A program made the position numbers and the translations under genes. DNA of 64,000 nucleotides from Monoglobus pectinilyticus (lineage in GTDB: Bacteria; Bacillota; Clostridia; Monoglobales; Monoglobaceae): NCBI RefSeq assembly GCF_002874775.1, contig NZ_CP020991.1, positions 1,803,225-1,867,224 of the forward strand. The letters are read 5' to 3'. Of this stretch, positions 8,084 through 17,724 are shown piece by piece. Under the pieces are notes generated by a model, which was not told where the DNA came from, made no database searches, and worked only from the letters and a program-made list of their open reading frames with translations. Position 1 is the first letter of the stretch. Each line of letters begins with the position of its first letter.

Positions 8084-11000
8084 ATGAAAGTAAAAAAGAG
8101 AGCAGTTCGTTCTACTTTGGCTTGGATTATAACAGTCGCTATGATGGCTTCTATGTTTGTATCTTTGCCTGTTTTTGCAGACGAGGAGAAGTCATATGAT
8201 TATAACAACGTTCAGTCTTCAAATGTTACATCAAATGGATATTGGACTGACGTAGATAATTATGATATAAGCTGGTATACAGGAAACGAAAATAGCGGAT
8301 CATATGATTTAACTGATTCTGCCGATCTTGCAGGTCTTGCTTATTTGATAAATAATCAAAATGTAAGCTTTGGCGGGAAAACTATAAACTTAACAGGCTC
8401 TACATATGATATGTCAGCTCATTATTGGGTTCCCATTTCCGCGTGTTCAGGAGCAGGTCCTCATACCGGCGGCTCAAATTGTACTGCTTGGAGCGGAACT
8501 TTTGTGATAAAGGGTTCAGAATCTTCAACAATAACCGGTCTTAATATTATTGACACAGTTGCCCCGGCATCAAATGCGGCAAATTATAATTATTACACAG
8601 GGTTTATTGGACACATGAATGGTGATGTTGAAATAAGCAATATAGTGTTTGATAATTGTAATGTAGAAGATAAAGGAAATACTGTTGTTCAGGATTACAG
8701 CAGCGGCGCTGCCGTTGTGATCGGCGAAGCCAGAGGAGACAGCAAATTTAATAATGTAATTGTTCAGAACTCTGTTATTTCCGGATGCACAAAGGTCGCA
8801 GCCTTTTTAGGACTAAAAAATGGTTCTAATGGAGGTCTTACATTTACAGACTGTGCGTCAAATAATAATACATTTAAAGCGCTTTATTATTATAACGCTA
8901 TAGTTGGTGTTACTATTTCTTCAACTGCTACAGTTGTTGTTTTTGATAATACTTCTTCGGTTAATGATACTTTTGAAAAGTTTGACCCGAATAATGAAGC
9001 TCAATATTTTGGAGACGGCAATTATATTACTTACAACGGAATTGAGTATCTTCCTTTAGCACAAACTATCGGCGGCGTAAAATATGACGACGCTTTGGTT
9101 GTGGGAACAACAAAGGCTTTGGCAGCAGTTTTAGGAACTGAAGCTAAGGAAATTGTTGTTAACGGAACAACTTATCATGTTGGAGAAACTGCGGTAGACA
9201 ATGTTGCTAAGATAAACAGAAATGGAAAAGATGTATATTACACATCATTAAATGAAGCGCTGCAGAATGCTCAAAATGGTGAAACTATAGTTCCGGCAAG
9301 TGAGAATGTTGTAATAACAACTGCTGTAATAGCAGATTTAAATGCTGATATCACATTGTCAGGATTTAATTTTGGAGACGGCGGTTCTCTTATAGTTAAG
9401 GGAGAACATGCGTTTAACCTTGAAAACTGTAAGTTTGAAGCAACTATACCATATAGCGCAGCATCAGGAGTCAGAACACCTGTAAAGCTGAATAACCATG
9501 GTAAGACAACAGTTAAAAATAATACGTTTGGAACAGCAAACGATGGAGTATATTACAATGCTGTAGAATTTGATGTAGGCAGTGAAACCGCTAAAACCGG
9601 AATTACAGTGGCTGACGGCACTGAAATATCCGGAAACAGTTTTGGTAAAATATCTAATAATTCAATCAGTATTTATAATGTTGATGAGGGAGCTACTATT
9701 ACTATAAAAAATAATGAGTACAAAGTAGCCGCTAACGCATTGAGACTAAGCAATGGATTAGTTGATAAAGTAAACGCTGTATTTAATATTGAGAACGAAT
9801 GGTATAAAGCGACTGGTACCGGAGATTATGCTGGCTACGCATTATTCCAACGCTCATACGGCGGAACAGTTCAGCAGGATATGACAGGTTATGTGATTAA
9901 CTTTACAGACCTAAAATATGGAGCAGATAAAACAATTGTTACTTCAAATGACCCGCAGCAATATTATGTTTGGGACGGAAGCAAAATTGTGAACGATAAT
10001 AATGTTCCTAACGTAACGTTTAATGATTCAACTCCGACACAGTCGCCTGAACCAACGGCAGAACCTGTAGCAAAGATAAACAGAGAGGGAAAAGATGTAT
10101 ATTATCAGTCCCTTAAAGCAGCTATAGAAGATGCAAAGGTAAACGAGACAATAACTCCTGCTTCAGGCTCAGTTGTAATAACAACTGCAGAGAACGCAGT
10201 CCTTGCTAATGATATAACAGTATCAGGGTTTAATTTCGGAGACGGTGGAGCGCTTACAGTGAGCGGAAACGGAGCATTTACAATTACTGATTGTAAATTT
10301 GAAGCAACTGCCGCTGGAGTAAAAACACCATTGAATCTTAAAAATTATGGAAAGACTATAGTAAAGAACAACACATTTGGAACTGAAAATGATGGTGTTT
10401 ACTATAATGCTGTAGAGTTTGATGTAGGCAGTGAAGTAAATAAAAATGGTGTTAAAGTAGCGGATGGAACAGAAATATCCGGGAATCATTTTGGAAAGAT
10501 AACTCATAATGGAATCAGTATATATAATGTTGAAGAGAATGCTACGATTACTATAAAGGATAATATATACGAAATATCAGCTAGCGCTTTAAGGCTTAGC
10601 AACGGTTTGGTTGATAAAGTAAATGCAATTTTTAACATAGAAAATGAGTGGTATAAGACAACTGACCCAACAGAAGGATGGGAAGGATATGCAACTTTAC
10701 AGACCGTGTATAAAAATGGTAATCCTGAACAGGATGTTACAGGATATGTGCTGAACTTTAAAAACTTATATTATGGCGACGAGAGTAATAAAAAGGTGGC
10801 AGAAGACGGAGATGGAGTGCAGCAGATTGTTGTATGGAATGGAACTGATTTCGTAACTGACGCTGAAAAACTACCAACAGTATCAATTACAAATGATGTT
10901 TTGCCGACTCAGTCTCCTGAAGCAACAGCAACAACAGAGCCGTCAGCAACACCCGAAGCAACGGCAACAACAGAGCCATCAGCGACACCTGAGGCAACGG

Positions 11001-13510
11001 CAACAACAGAGCCGTCAGCAACACCTGAGGCAACGGCAACAACAGAGCCTTCAGCAACACCTGAGGCAACAGCAACAACAGAGCCGTCAGCAACACCTGA
11101 AGCAACGGCAACAACAGAGCCGTCAGCAACACCTGAAGCAACGGCAACAACAGAGCCGTCAGCAACACCTGAAGCAACGGCAACAACAGAGCCGTCAGCA
11201 ACACCTGAAGCAACGGCAACAACAGAGCCGTCAGCAACACCTGAAGCAACGGCAACAACAGAGCCGTCAGCAACACCTGAAGCAACGGCAACAACAGAGC
11301 CGTCAGCGACACCTGAAGCAACGGCAACAACAGAGCCGTCAGCGACACCTGAGGCAACGGCAACAACAGAGCCGTCAGCGACACCTGAGGCAACAGCAAC
11401 AACAGAACCGTCAGCAACACCTGAAGTAACGGCAACACCAGAGGTGTCAGCAACACCAGAAGTATCAGCGACACCAGAAGTGTCAGCAACACCGGAAGTA
11501 ACAGCAACACCAGAGGTGTCAGCAACACCAGAAGTATCAGCGACACCGGAAGTGTCAGCAACACCGGAAGTATCAGCAACACCGGAAGTGTCAGCAACAC
11601 CGGAAGTATCAGCAACACCGGAAGTATCAGCAACACCGGAAGTATCAGCGACACCGGAAGTATCAGCGACACCAGAAGTGTCAGCAACACCGGAAGTAAC
11701 AGCAACACCGGAAGTAACGGCAACACCGGAAGTAACGGCAACACCGGAAGTAACGGCAACACCGGAAGTATCAGCAACACCGGAAGTAACGGCAACACCG
11801 GAAGTAACGGCAACACCGGAAGTATCAGCAACACCTGAGGCAACGGCAACAACAGAGCCATCAGCGACACCTGAGGCAACGGCAACGGCAAAACCAACAT
11901 CGGCTCCTGTTGTAGTACCTACCCCGTATCCAACAGCGACAGTAAAACCAAACGCACCAACTGCAACACCTATGCCTGAGTATCAGGTTCAGATAAGTGC
12001 GTCAGAAGAGATTTCTGAAGTTTTATTGGTAAATAAGGCTACCGGTGAAACAATTGCATTGGATATGGAAGTTTCAGAAGCAGGTGAAATTACATTTGTG
12101 GGTTCAGCTCCAAAGGGTAATTATGAAATCGTGGCTAAAGCCGTAAGCGGTAAAGAAGTTGACGTAGCTCAAAGTGATAATTCATTAAAGGTTAATGATG
12201 ATAAAACAGAAGCTGTAGTTGTGGCTACTGAGGAAAGCAGCATTGATTATATTGAAATTAAAAATGCTCCTGATACGGTTTCATATACAGAAGGTTCAAC
12301 ATTTAAACCGGCAGGTTTAGTTATTACGGTTCATTATAAAGACGGAACATCACAAGATGTAGCTTATGATGAATCTACAAAGAGCGGGTTTACATTTAAG
12401 CCAGGATTAGACGTTTCTCTTCCAAGTGCGGACGCTTATGTCGGCGATACCTATGTAAGAGTGATTTATGGCAACAAATATGCTGATCAAAATGTAACAT
12501 TCGTTATGAACAGTGCTGAGATTGAAATTACGGCGCCGAAATCAAATGCTGCGGCAACGTTTGCAGCTGCTGTAGAAGAAGGTTCATACTATTATTCAGG
12601 TATTATTACTTGGAGTCCTAATGTAGAACAAGGCGGAAAGTTTGATTATGGTACAGTATATACAGCAACAGTAACATTGGCGGCAAAAGACGGATATAGT
12701 TTTGCTGACAATGCAAAAGCATTAGTTAACGGTAATGAAGCAGAAGTTAATGAGATTAGTCCGGACGGAAAAACTATGACTGTTTCATATACATTCGATA
12801 AAACCGGTTATAAAAACAGCGGAAATAGTGGAAACAGCGGACACAGTACCGGAGGAACTTCAACACCTAAGCCGGCTGAGACTGCAAATCCTAATGTTTC
12901 AGCTTCACCGGAGCCGACAAAGAACCCGTCTTCATGGACTAACCCATTTAATGATGTTAACACATCTGATTGGTTCTATGACGGAGTTAAGTATGTAAAT
13001 GAAAACGGTTTGATGAATGGTATCGAAACAGATACATTCGGCCCGTATGAAAACATAACCAGAGGAATGTTTGTAACAGTGCTCCACAGAATGGAAAATC
13101 AGCCTAAGACTGATATGACAAACTTTGGATTTACAGATGTTCCGGAAGGATTTTACTATAGAGAAGCTATTGGCTGGGCGTCTGCGAACGGAGTAGTAAA
13201 TGGTTATACAGACACCGAGTTTGCTCCCGACCAAATTATAACTCGTGAACAAATGGCGGCAATGATTTACCGTTATGTTGTTTCAAAGGGTATGGGTCCT
13301 GTAGGATCATGGATGATTAACTTAGATTACAATGATGTAAGCAGTATTTCCGATTACGCATTCGAAGCAGTAACATATAATAAGATAATCGGTATAATGA
13401 GCGGAGACGATAACAATAACTTCAATCCGCAAACGGCAGCTAACAGAGCCGAGGCGTCATTGGTATTCCAAAGATTAGCGAATTTTATAGGTCAGCAAAA
13501 AGCTGAATAA
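8084..13510 (+). CDS. SLH-anchored stalk protein with beta-helix modules and Thr/Pro repeat rod
   Basis: A 1808-residue surface protein. An ATG at 8072 overlaps the AGAGGG Shine-Dalgarno site, so I use the ATG at 8084. A signal peptide ends near PVFADEE. A GLUG/beta-helix-like N-terminal region is followed by two homologous modules of about 280 residues (375-652 and 663-935), each opening with KINR-GKDVYY and containing beta-helix strands (SGFNFGDGG, NTFGT, ISGN-FGKI). A rod (about 940-1300) follows: 14 copies of a 12-residue TTEPSATPEATA-type unit, then about 23 copies of a six-residue TPEVSA/TPEVTA unit. Then come a Big_3-like domain (about 1385-1475), another beta domain, and three C-terminal SLH repeats starting FNDVNTSDW, FTDVPEGFY and YNDVSSISD. 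SLH domains bind pyruvylated wall polymers, so the beta modules should be displayed on a long, possibly O-glycosylated stalk. Expression is under the upstream c-di-GMP riboswitch. Binding target unknown. Confidence 0.92.
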   Translation: MKVKKRAVRSTLAWIITVAMMASMFVSLPVFADEEKSYDYNNVQSSNVTSNGYWTDVDNYDISWYTGNENSGSYDLTDSADLAGLAYLINNQNVSFGGKTINLTGSTYDMSAHYWVPISACSGAGPHTGGSNCTAWSGTFVIKGSESSTITGLNIIDTVAPASNAANYNYYTGFIGHMNGDVEISNIVFDNCNVEDKGNTVVQDYSSGAAVVIGEARGDSKFNNVIVQNSVISGCTKVAAFLGLKNGSNGGLTFTDCASNNNTFKALYYYNAIVGVTISSTATVVVFDNTSSVNDTFEKFDPNNEAQYFGDGNYITYNGIEYLPLAQTIGGVKYDDALVVGTTKALAAVLGTEAKEIVVNGTTYHVGETAVDNVAKINRNGKDVYYTSLNEALQNAQNGETIVPASENVVITTAVIADLNADITLSGFNFGDGGSLIVKGEHAFNLENCKFEATIPYSAASGVRTPVKLNNHGKTTVKNNTFGTANDGVYYNAVEFDVGSETAKTGITVADGTEISGNSFGKISNNSISIYNVDEGATITIKNNEYKVAANALRLSNGLVDKVNAVFNIENEWYKATGTGDYAGYALFQRSYGGTVQQDMTGYVINFTDLKYGADKTIVTSNDPQQYYVWDGSKIVNDNNVPNVTFNDSTPTQSPEPTAEPVAKINREGKDVYYQSLKAAIEDAKVNETITPASGSVVITTAENAVLANDITVSGFNFGDGGALTVSGNGAFTITDCKFEATAAGVKTPLNLKNYGKTIVKNNTFGTENDGVYYNAVEFDVGSEVNKNGVKVADGTEISGNHFGKITHNGISIYNVEENATITIKDNIYEISASALRLSNGLVDKVNAIFNIENEWYKTTDPTEGWEGYATLQTVYKNGNPEQDVTGYVLNFKNLYYGDESNKKVAEDGDGVQQIVVWNGTDFVTDAEKLPTVSITNDVLPTQSPEATATTEPSATPEATATTEPSATPEATATTEPSATPEATATTEPSATPEATATTEPSATPEATATTEPSATPEATATTEPSATPEATATTEPSATPEATATTEPSATPEATATTEPSATPEATATTEPSATPEATATTEPSATPEATATTEPSATPEATATTEPSATPEVTATPEVSATPEVSATPEVSATPEVTATPEVSATPEVSATPEVSATPEVSATPEVSATPEVSATPEVSATPEVSATPEVSATPEVSATPEVTATPEVTATPEVTATPEVTATPEVSATPEVTATPEVTATPEVSATPEATATTEPSATPEATATAKPTSAPVVVPTPYPTATVKPNAPTATPMPEYQVQISASEEISEVLLVNKATGETIALDMEVSEAGEITFVGSAPKGNYEIVAKAVSGKEVDVAQSDNSLKVNDDKTEAVVVATEESSIDYIEIKNAPDTVSYTEGSTFKPAGLVITVHYKDGTSQDVAYDESTKSGFTFKPGLDVSLPSADAYVGDTYVRVIYGNKYADQNVTFVMNSAEIEITAPKSNAAATFAAAVEEGSYYYSGIITWSPNVEQGGKFDYGTVYTATVTLAAKDGYSFADNAKALVNGNEAEVNEISPDGKTMTVSYTFDKTGYKNSGNSGNSGHSTGGTSTPKPAETANPNVSASPEPTKNPSSWTNPFNDVNTSDWFYDGVKYVNENGLMNGIETDTFGPYENITRGMFVTVLHRMENQPKTDMTNFGFTDVPEGFYYREAIGWASANGVVNGYTDTEFAPDQIITREQMAAMIYRYVVSKGMGPVGSWMINLDYNDVSSISDYAFEAVTYNKIIGIMSGDDNNNFNPQTAANRAEASLVFQRLANFIGQQKAE
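10917..11896 (+). repeat. Coding tandem repeats, 36-bp then 18-bp units
   Basis: Fourteen 36-bp units (spacing measured exactly 36 from 10934 to 11402) are followed by roughly twenty-three 18-bp units and then a return to the first type. Units differ mainly at synonymous positions (gaa/gag, cct/ccg). All unit lengths are multiples of three, so gain or loss changes stalk length without frameshift. The repetition also leaves other frames open on both strands; those are artefacts. Confidence 0.95.
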
Positions 13511-13541
13511 AATACTTTAGAAAATAAAGTGCTGATTATTA

Positions 13542-13575
13542 AAGCCGTTCCAAATTATTTGGAACGGCTTTTAGC
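13542..13575. terminator. Terminator after the SLH stalk gene
   Basis: AAGCCGTTCCAAAT pairs with ATTTGGAACGGCTT (13542-13570) with a T-rich tail. The A-rich left side may also serve the convergent amidase gene. Confidence 0.85.
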
Positions 13576-13589
13576 TTTAGATTTTATGT

Positions 13590-14147
13590 CTATCGTTTTA
13601 TATAATTATTTATTCCGTCGGCAATGGCGGAAGCCATTTTATTTTGCCAGAGAGGGCTGTTAAGATTCAGTGCTTCAGTCGGATTTGAAAGGTATCCGAG
13701 TTCTACCAGCACAGCCGGCATTCTTGTGTTTCGCAGAACTGAGAAGTTGGCTTGCCTTACGCCATTATCTTTTACTCCTAACCGCTGAACAACTGAGTCT
13801 TGTATCGATTGCGCAAGCTGGGCGGAACGAGTGCCAAGCCTGTATACATAGGTTTCAAAGCCGTTTACTGCCGGATCCAGCGAGCTATTGGTGTGAATGC
13901 TGATAAAATAATCAGCGCCCCAATCATTAGCTGTTTGTGCACGTTTTCTTAAATCAGCAGCTATGGGTGTTATAACATTTTCATCATTTGTGGTTCTGTA
14001 TTCTCTAACATCATATCCCATGTTTCTAAGATTGTTAGCTAAAGCGGTTGCAACAGCAAGATTGACATTTGCTTCAATCACTCCGTTGCCAACGGCGCCG
14101 GGATTTGTTCCTCCATGTCCGGCGTCTACAAATATTTTTGTTGCCAT
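13590..14147 (-). CDS. N-acetylmuramoyl-L-alanine amidase (Amidase_3)
   Basis: The 185-residue product is a single Amidase_3 catalytic domain that cleaves the bond between N-acetylmuramic acid and L-alanine in peptidoglycan. Zinc ligands are visible as His11 in DAGHGGTNPG, Glu25 in GVIEANVNL and His85 in ISIHTN; catalytic Glu149 lies in LVELGYLSN. AGGAGGA precedes the ATG. There is no signal peptide, wall-binding domain or SLH repeat, so it looks like a stand-alone cytosolic or lysis-released autolysin rather than a CwlD-type exported enzyme. No phage genes are nearby. Confidence 0.92.
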   Translation of the reverse strand: MATKIFVDAGHGGTNPGAVGNGVIEANVNLAVATALANNLRNMGYDVREYRTTNDENVITPIAADLRKRAQTANDWGADYFISIHTNSSLDPAVNGFETYVYRLGTRSAQLAQSIQDSVVQRLGVKDNGVRQANFSVLRNTRMPAVLVELGYLSNPTEALNLNSPLWQNKMASAIADGINNYIKR

Positions 14148-14324
14148 ATGAATTCCTCCTAAATATAAATCAGAAATTGTGCCGGAACAATATCTCTCAC
14201 TTCATTATATTAATATGTATGAATTTGGTGAAACATGAAAAAATATATCAAACCGTGTCATCTGCAAATTTTTAGTGTTTATTTGATTTTTAAAGCAAGC
14301 GTAATCAATACGTAATATTTTTGT

Positions 14325-14490
14325 GTTACAATATATGTGACGATGGTATAGAGCCGGCGTTTTTTGTGCGTCTTGTATCAGTGTCTGTTTACAGATACAA
14401 GATATAGCGCTATCAATGCGATTGAGGGATTTATCTATGCAAAAGATATAAATCTTATAGTGTTTGACAGGGCTTTTTGTCAAATTCTTT
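14325..14490 (+). ncRNA. Candidate structured small RNA upstream of murA
   Basis: A TACAAT box at about 14327 precedes a region with strong secondary structure. TCTTGTATC and GATACAAGA form a nine-pair stem (about 14369-14402) flanked by GCG/CGC. Further on TTTGACA and TGTCAAA form a hairpin (14462-14483) followed by a T-rich tail, resembling a terminator. No ORF fits and I recognise no known RNA family. It could also be part of a long murA leader. Confidence 0.35.
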
Positions 14491-14509
14491 TAAAAACATA
14501 GATATGCTC

Positions 14510-14537
14510 TTGCCAAAAAATTTATTTGTGTTATAAT
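14510..14537 (+). promoter_or_regulatory. Promoter of murA
   Basis: TTGCCA (14510-14515) and TATAAT (14532-14537) with a 16-base spacer, about 95 bases before the start codon. Confidence 0.6.
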
Positions 14538-14631
14538 ATTTGTTGGTTTATAAATTTTTTATAAATAGAAACGTGAATATTTGCAGCTTCGGCTTACATA
14601 ATTAATGCTATTTATTTGGGGGCATTTTATA

Positions 14632-15939
14632 ATGAATAATGAAGAGAAAATGGTAATTTTAGGCGGTGTTAAACTGCATGGCGAAGTTAAGATAAGCGGT
14701 GCTAAAAACTCTGCTGTTGCCATTCTTGTCGCGTCTATATTAGTAAAGGGAAAGTGTGTTATAGAAAACGTTCCCCATGTAAGTGATATTCTTGATTTGA
14801 TTGACATAATAAACGGATTGGGCGGTGTGGCTGAATTTGTCGGAGAGGATACGGTTGAGGTTGACTGTTCTGATTTGACGGATTATGTTGCGTCATATGA
14901 CAGCGTAAGAAAGATACGTGCGTCGTCGTACCTTATGGGTGCTCTGCTGGGCAGGCTTAAAAAGGCTAGCGTAGCTTTGCCAGGAGGCTGTGATTTTGGA
15001 GTTCGCCCGATTGACCAGCATATTAAGGGGTTTGAAGCGCTTGGAGCAAAAGTTGATATAGAGTATGGGATGGTTAATATAACGGCAGACGAGCTTGTTG
15101 GCGATACAGTCTATCTTGACGTCGTATCTGTAGGCGCCACAATCAATATAATGCTGGCAGCCGCACTTGCTGACGGAATTACTGTTATAGACAGTGCCGC
15201 TAAAGAGCCTCATGTGGTTGATGTAGCTAACTTTTTGAACTCTATGGGGGCGAATATTAAAGGCGCAGGAACTGATGTTATTAAAATCAGAGGCGTTAAA
15301 GAACTTCACGGCGGAACATTCAGCGTTATACCTGACCAGATTGAGGCCGGAACTTTTATGATTGCCGCTGCCGCAACCCGCGGGGATGTTATGGTTACCA
15401 ATATTATTCCTAAGCATATGGAATCTCTCAGTGCTAAGCTGGAAGAAATGGGCGTGGGCGTAGAGGAGTATGACGAGGCGATAAGGATTTATGTAGACAA
15501 GCCGGAACTAAAGCGCGCTAATGTAAAAACACAGCCGTATCCAGGTTTCCCAACCGACTTGCAGCCTCAGATGCTTACCTTGCTGACTGTGGCAAAAGGA
15601 ACAAGCATAATGAAAGAAAACGTTTGGGATAATCGCTTTAAATATATTGATGAACTTAATAGAATGGGCGCTAATGTAAATGTTGAAGGCAAGGATGTTG
15701 CCGTTGTTGAGGGCGGAAGCCGTTTGACAGGCGCGCCTGTGTGCGCAACGGACCTGAGAGCCGGCGCAGCTATGGTAATCGCCGCATTGATAGCAGACGG
15801 AGTTACTGAGATTTATAATCTTCAGTATATTGACAGGGGTTATGAAAACCTGGAAGAAAAGCTGAGAGCGCTTGGGGCGCAGATAACACGCCGAAATGTT
15901 AACCCTATGCCCGGAGTTCTGAGTGCTGTAAACGTATAA
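14632..15939 (+). CDS. murA: UDP-N-acetylglucosamine 1-carboxyvinyltransferase
   Basis: The 435-residue enzyme transfers enolpyruvate from PEP to UDP-GlcNAc, the first committed cytosolic step of peptidoglycan synthesis. Family marks include [10 protein letters not shown] near the N-terminus, the fosfomycin-reactive loop [13 protein letters not shown] with Cys120, and the C-terminal [13 protein letters not shown]. Length is normal for MurA. GGGGG precedes the chosen ATG at 14632; a longer reading from 14605 would place this site inside the gene. The Cys at the active loop predicts fosfomycin sensitivity. It is followed by a terminator, so it is probably transcribed alone from its own promoter. 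Confidence 0.96.
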   Translation: MNNEEKMVILGGVKLHGEVKISGAKNSAVAILVASILVKGKCVIENVPHVSDILDLIDIINGLGGVAEFVGEDTVEVDCSDLTDYVASYDSVRKIRASSYLMGALLGRLKKASVALPGGCDFGVRPIDQHIKGFEALGAKVDIEYGMVNITADELVGDTVYLDVVSVGATINIMLAAALADGITVIDSAAKEPHVVDVANFLNSMGANIKGAGTDVIKIRGVKELHGGTFSVIPDQIEAGTFMIAAAATRGDVMVTNIIPKHMESLSAKLEEMGVGVEEYDEAIRIYVDKPELKRANVKTQPYPGFPTDLQPQMLTLLTVAKGTSIMKENVWDNRFKYIDELNRMGANVNVEGKDVAVVEGGSRLTGAPVCATDLRAGAAMVIAALIADGVTEIYNLQYIDRGYENLEEKLRALGAQITRRNVNPMPGVLSAVNV

Positions 15940-15956
15940 ATTGTGATAGATATTGG

Positions 15957-15990
15957 GGATTGATTGCGGTGCGCCGCGCCAATCCTTTTT
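15957..15990 (+). terminator. Terminator after murA
   Basis: GGATTG and CAATCC close a GC-rich inner stem (GCG paired with GCG-rich strand) and are followed by TTTTT. It ends about 28 bases before the next start codon. Confidence 0.8.
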
Positions 15991-16017
15991 ATTTAGAAGA
16001 CTAAATATGGTGATTTT

Positions 16018-16779
16018 ATGAAAATACATTCTTTAAAAAGCGGGAGCAAAGGCAATGCCAGTCTTGTATATACAGACAAAACTAAAATATTAGTTGACTG
16101 CGGTATAAGCGGAAAAGCTGTAAAAACCGCTATGGCTGATATTGGCTTTGAGCCCGGGGATCTTGACGGTATAGTTGTCACACATGAGCATGCTGACCAT
16201 ATTAAGGGAATAGGCGTTATGATGAGACGGTATAACGTCCCGGTATATGCGAACTCAATGACCTGGTCCGCAATCATGACTAATGATTTAGGAAAGCTTA
16301 ATGATGATAAAATAAAGATTTTTGAGGGAGTTGAGCCATTTTCTATTGGAGATATCGGTATAAAGCCGTTTCCGATTCCTCATGACGCAGCATACCCGGT
16401 TGGTTATTGTTTTGATGACGGAAGGTGCCGGGCGGCGGTGGCTACCGATATGGGGTTTCTGACTGAAGAGGTGTTTCGTGAGATTGGCGGCTGTAAAACG
16501 GTTTTGTTAGAATCCAACCATGATATAGGGATGCTTGAGGTGGGACCTTATCCATATCCTCTGAAGCAAAGAATTTTAGGTAAGCTGGGTCATCTATCGA
16601 ATGATGACGCGGCTAAGGCAACTGAGTTTCTTGTAAGAATGGGAGCCGAAAAAATAATTTTGGGCCATTTAAGTGAAGAAAATAATTATCCTAAGCTAGC
16701 GTATGAAACTGTAAAATTTGGAATATCAAAGGCAGATATAGCTGTAGGCCGTGATTTAGAACTTTTGGTTGCTACATAA
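16018..16779 (+). CDS. MBL-fold metallohydrolase, YycJ/WalJ type
   Basis: The 253-residue single-domain protein has the metallo-beta-lactamase motif THEHADH (metal ligands) and further ligands in IPHDAAYPVGY, ATDMG and LGHLSEENN. The N-terminal SLKSGSKGNASLV is characteristic of YycJ (WalJ), a nuclease-like member of the MBL superfamily linked in other Firmicutes to DNA repair and cell-wall homeostasis. GGTGA precedes the ATG. The gene lies directly after murA but beyond a terminator. It is not next to walRK genes here, so a link to WalRK is not supported by context. Confidence 0.88.
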   Translation: MKIHSLKSGSKGNASLVYTDKTKILVDCGISGKAVKTAMADIGFEPGDLDGIVVTHEHADHIKGIGVMMRRYNVPVYANSMTWSAIMTNDLGKLNDDKIKIFEGVEPFSIGDIGIKPFPIPHDAAYPVGYCFDDGRCRAAVATDMGFLTEEVFREIGGCKTVLLESNHDIGMLEVGPYPYPLKQRILGKLGHLSNDDAAKATEFLVRMGAEKIILGHLSEENNYPKLAYETVKFGISKADIAVGRDLELLVAT

Positions 16780-16902
16780 AATAGAATGATACAAAAATTA
16801 GTGCCGAGATAATTGAACCTTAATAAATATGAACTTTATTAATTGTATTATTATTATAAAAATATATACGGCAGTAATTATTACGTTTTAAGCAGACATA
16901 CT

Positions 16903-16936
16903 ACTGATATCGTTTAAAAAACGGTGTCAGTTTTTA
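16903..16936 (+). terminator. Terminator downstream of the YycJ-type gene
   Basis: ACTGATATCGTTT pairs with AACGGTGTCAGT and is followed by TTTTTATTTT. It lies 124 bases after the stop codon. Confidence 0.7.
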
Positions 16937-17400
16937 TTTTGCCGAATTTGTTTGTAAAGTAACCATATGTATTCATTAGACTTCTCAGTTACATAAATTT
17001 ACTCAAATAAACTTATTAATAAAGTTTATTTTGTATTTGTCAGGAAGATTTATTCAATAAAATGTCTTAGAAATTTTACCGATTTATTTTGACTGCGTTT
17101 TATTGAACTGTGAATTAGGTTAAAGAATAATTACGTTAACAACAGAAATACATATTATTATGATGTCTAAACTTGACGATAAAATTCTCTGTATTTTAAG
17201 TTTTTGTGTTTATTATTATGTTTGAAACAAAATAAATGTTTAATTAGTATACAATTATACTGGAACAATATAAGCAGATTTCAGGTTAACCGCTTGTTTT
17301 AGAGATTAAAATAACTGTAATCTTTTTATAAAATGATTTAATTTGATATACACTTAACTTTGGAAAAATTCTTACTATTATATATTTTTTCTCAAAATAA

Positions 17401-17440
17401 AAAACTACTATGGCTTACTTTACCATAATAGTTTTTTTAG
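17401..17440. terminator. Bidirectional terminator-like hairpin
   Basis: AAAACTACTATGG pairs with CCATAATAGTTTT, with an A-run on the left and seven T on the right. It could end transcription of the leftward gene at 17725-18174 or of an unidentified rightward transcript. Confidence 0.5.
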
Positions 17441-17724
17441 ATTATTATTCGTTATTATTGGTTTGATTTAAAAACTCAGTGATTTTCCACTGGAGAAATT
17501 TATAGTTATAAAATTAATATAAAATTTTCAAGTAGTTATATTTTATAAGTTTTTTTACATTTTAAATTATATCACTTTTTAGTAGTTAATTAGAAAGGTA
17601 AAAACGCTGTAAGTTATGAATAGAACTTTATTTAATGACTTATCTTTAGGTTATTATATCCAATTCCCGGAACAGCTTTTTTCAAATATAATTGTTGAAT
17701 ATTATCTGTATAGGTTTAAAGTTA

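Larger units (their letters stand above)
16780..17724. other. AT-rich region with two terminator-like hairpins
   Basis: This gap of about 945 bases holds no convincing gene. It contains a terminator (16903-16936) and a second hairpin (17401-17440). The rest is AT-rich with scattered TATAAT-like strings. A 75-codon forward ORF starting at 17616 has no coding character and overlaps the gene on the other strand. Confidence 0.6.

Noticed and set aside
10887-11900. Long open frames opposite and beside the stalk repeat (Leu-rich on minus, Gln-rich on plus)
   Set aside because: They arise because 36- and 18-bp repeats lack stops in several frames; no ribosome sites or domains support them.
14605-14631. 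Longer murA start at 14605
   Set aside because: The GGGGG ribosome site for the ATG at 14632 would then lie inside the gene, and MurA proteins do not carry the extra nine residues.
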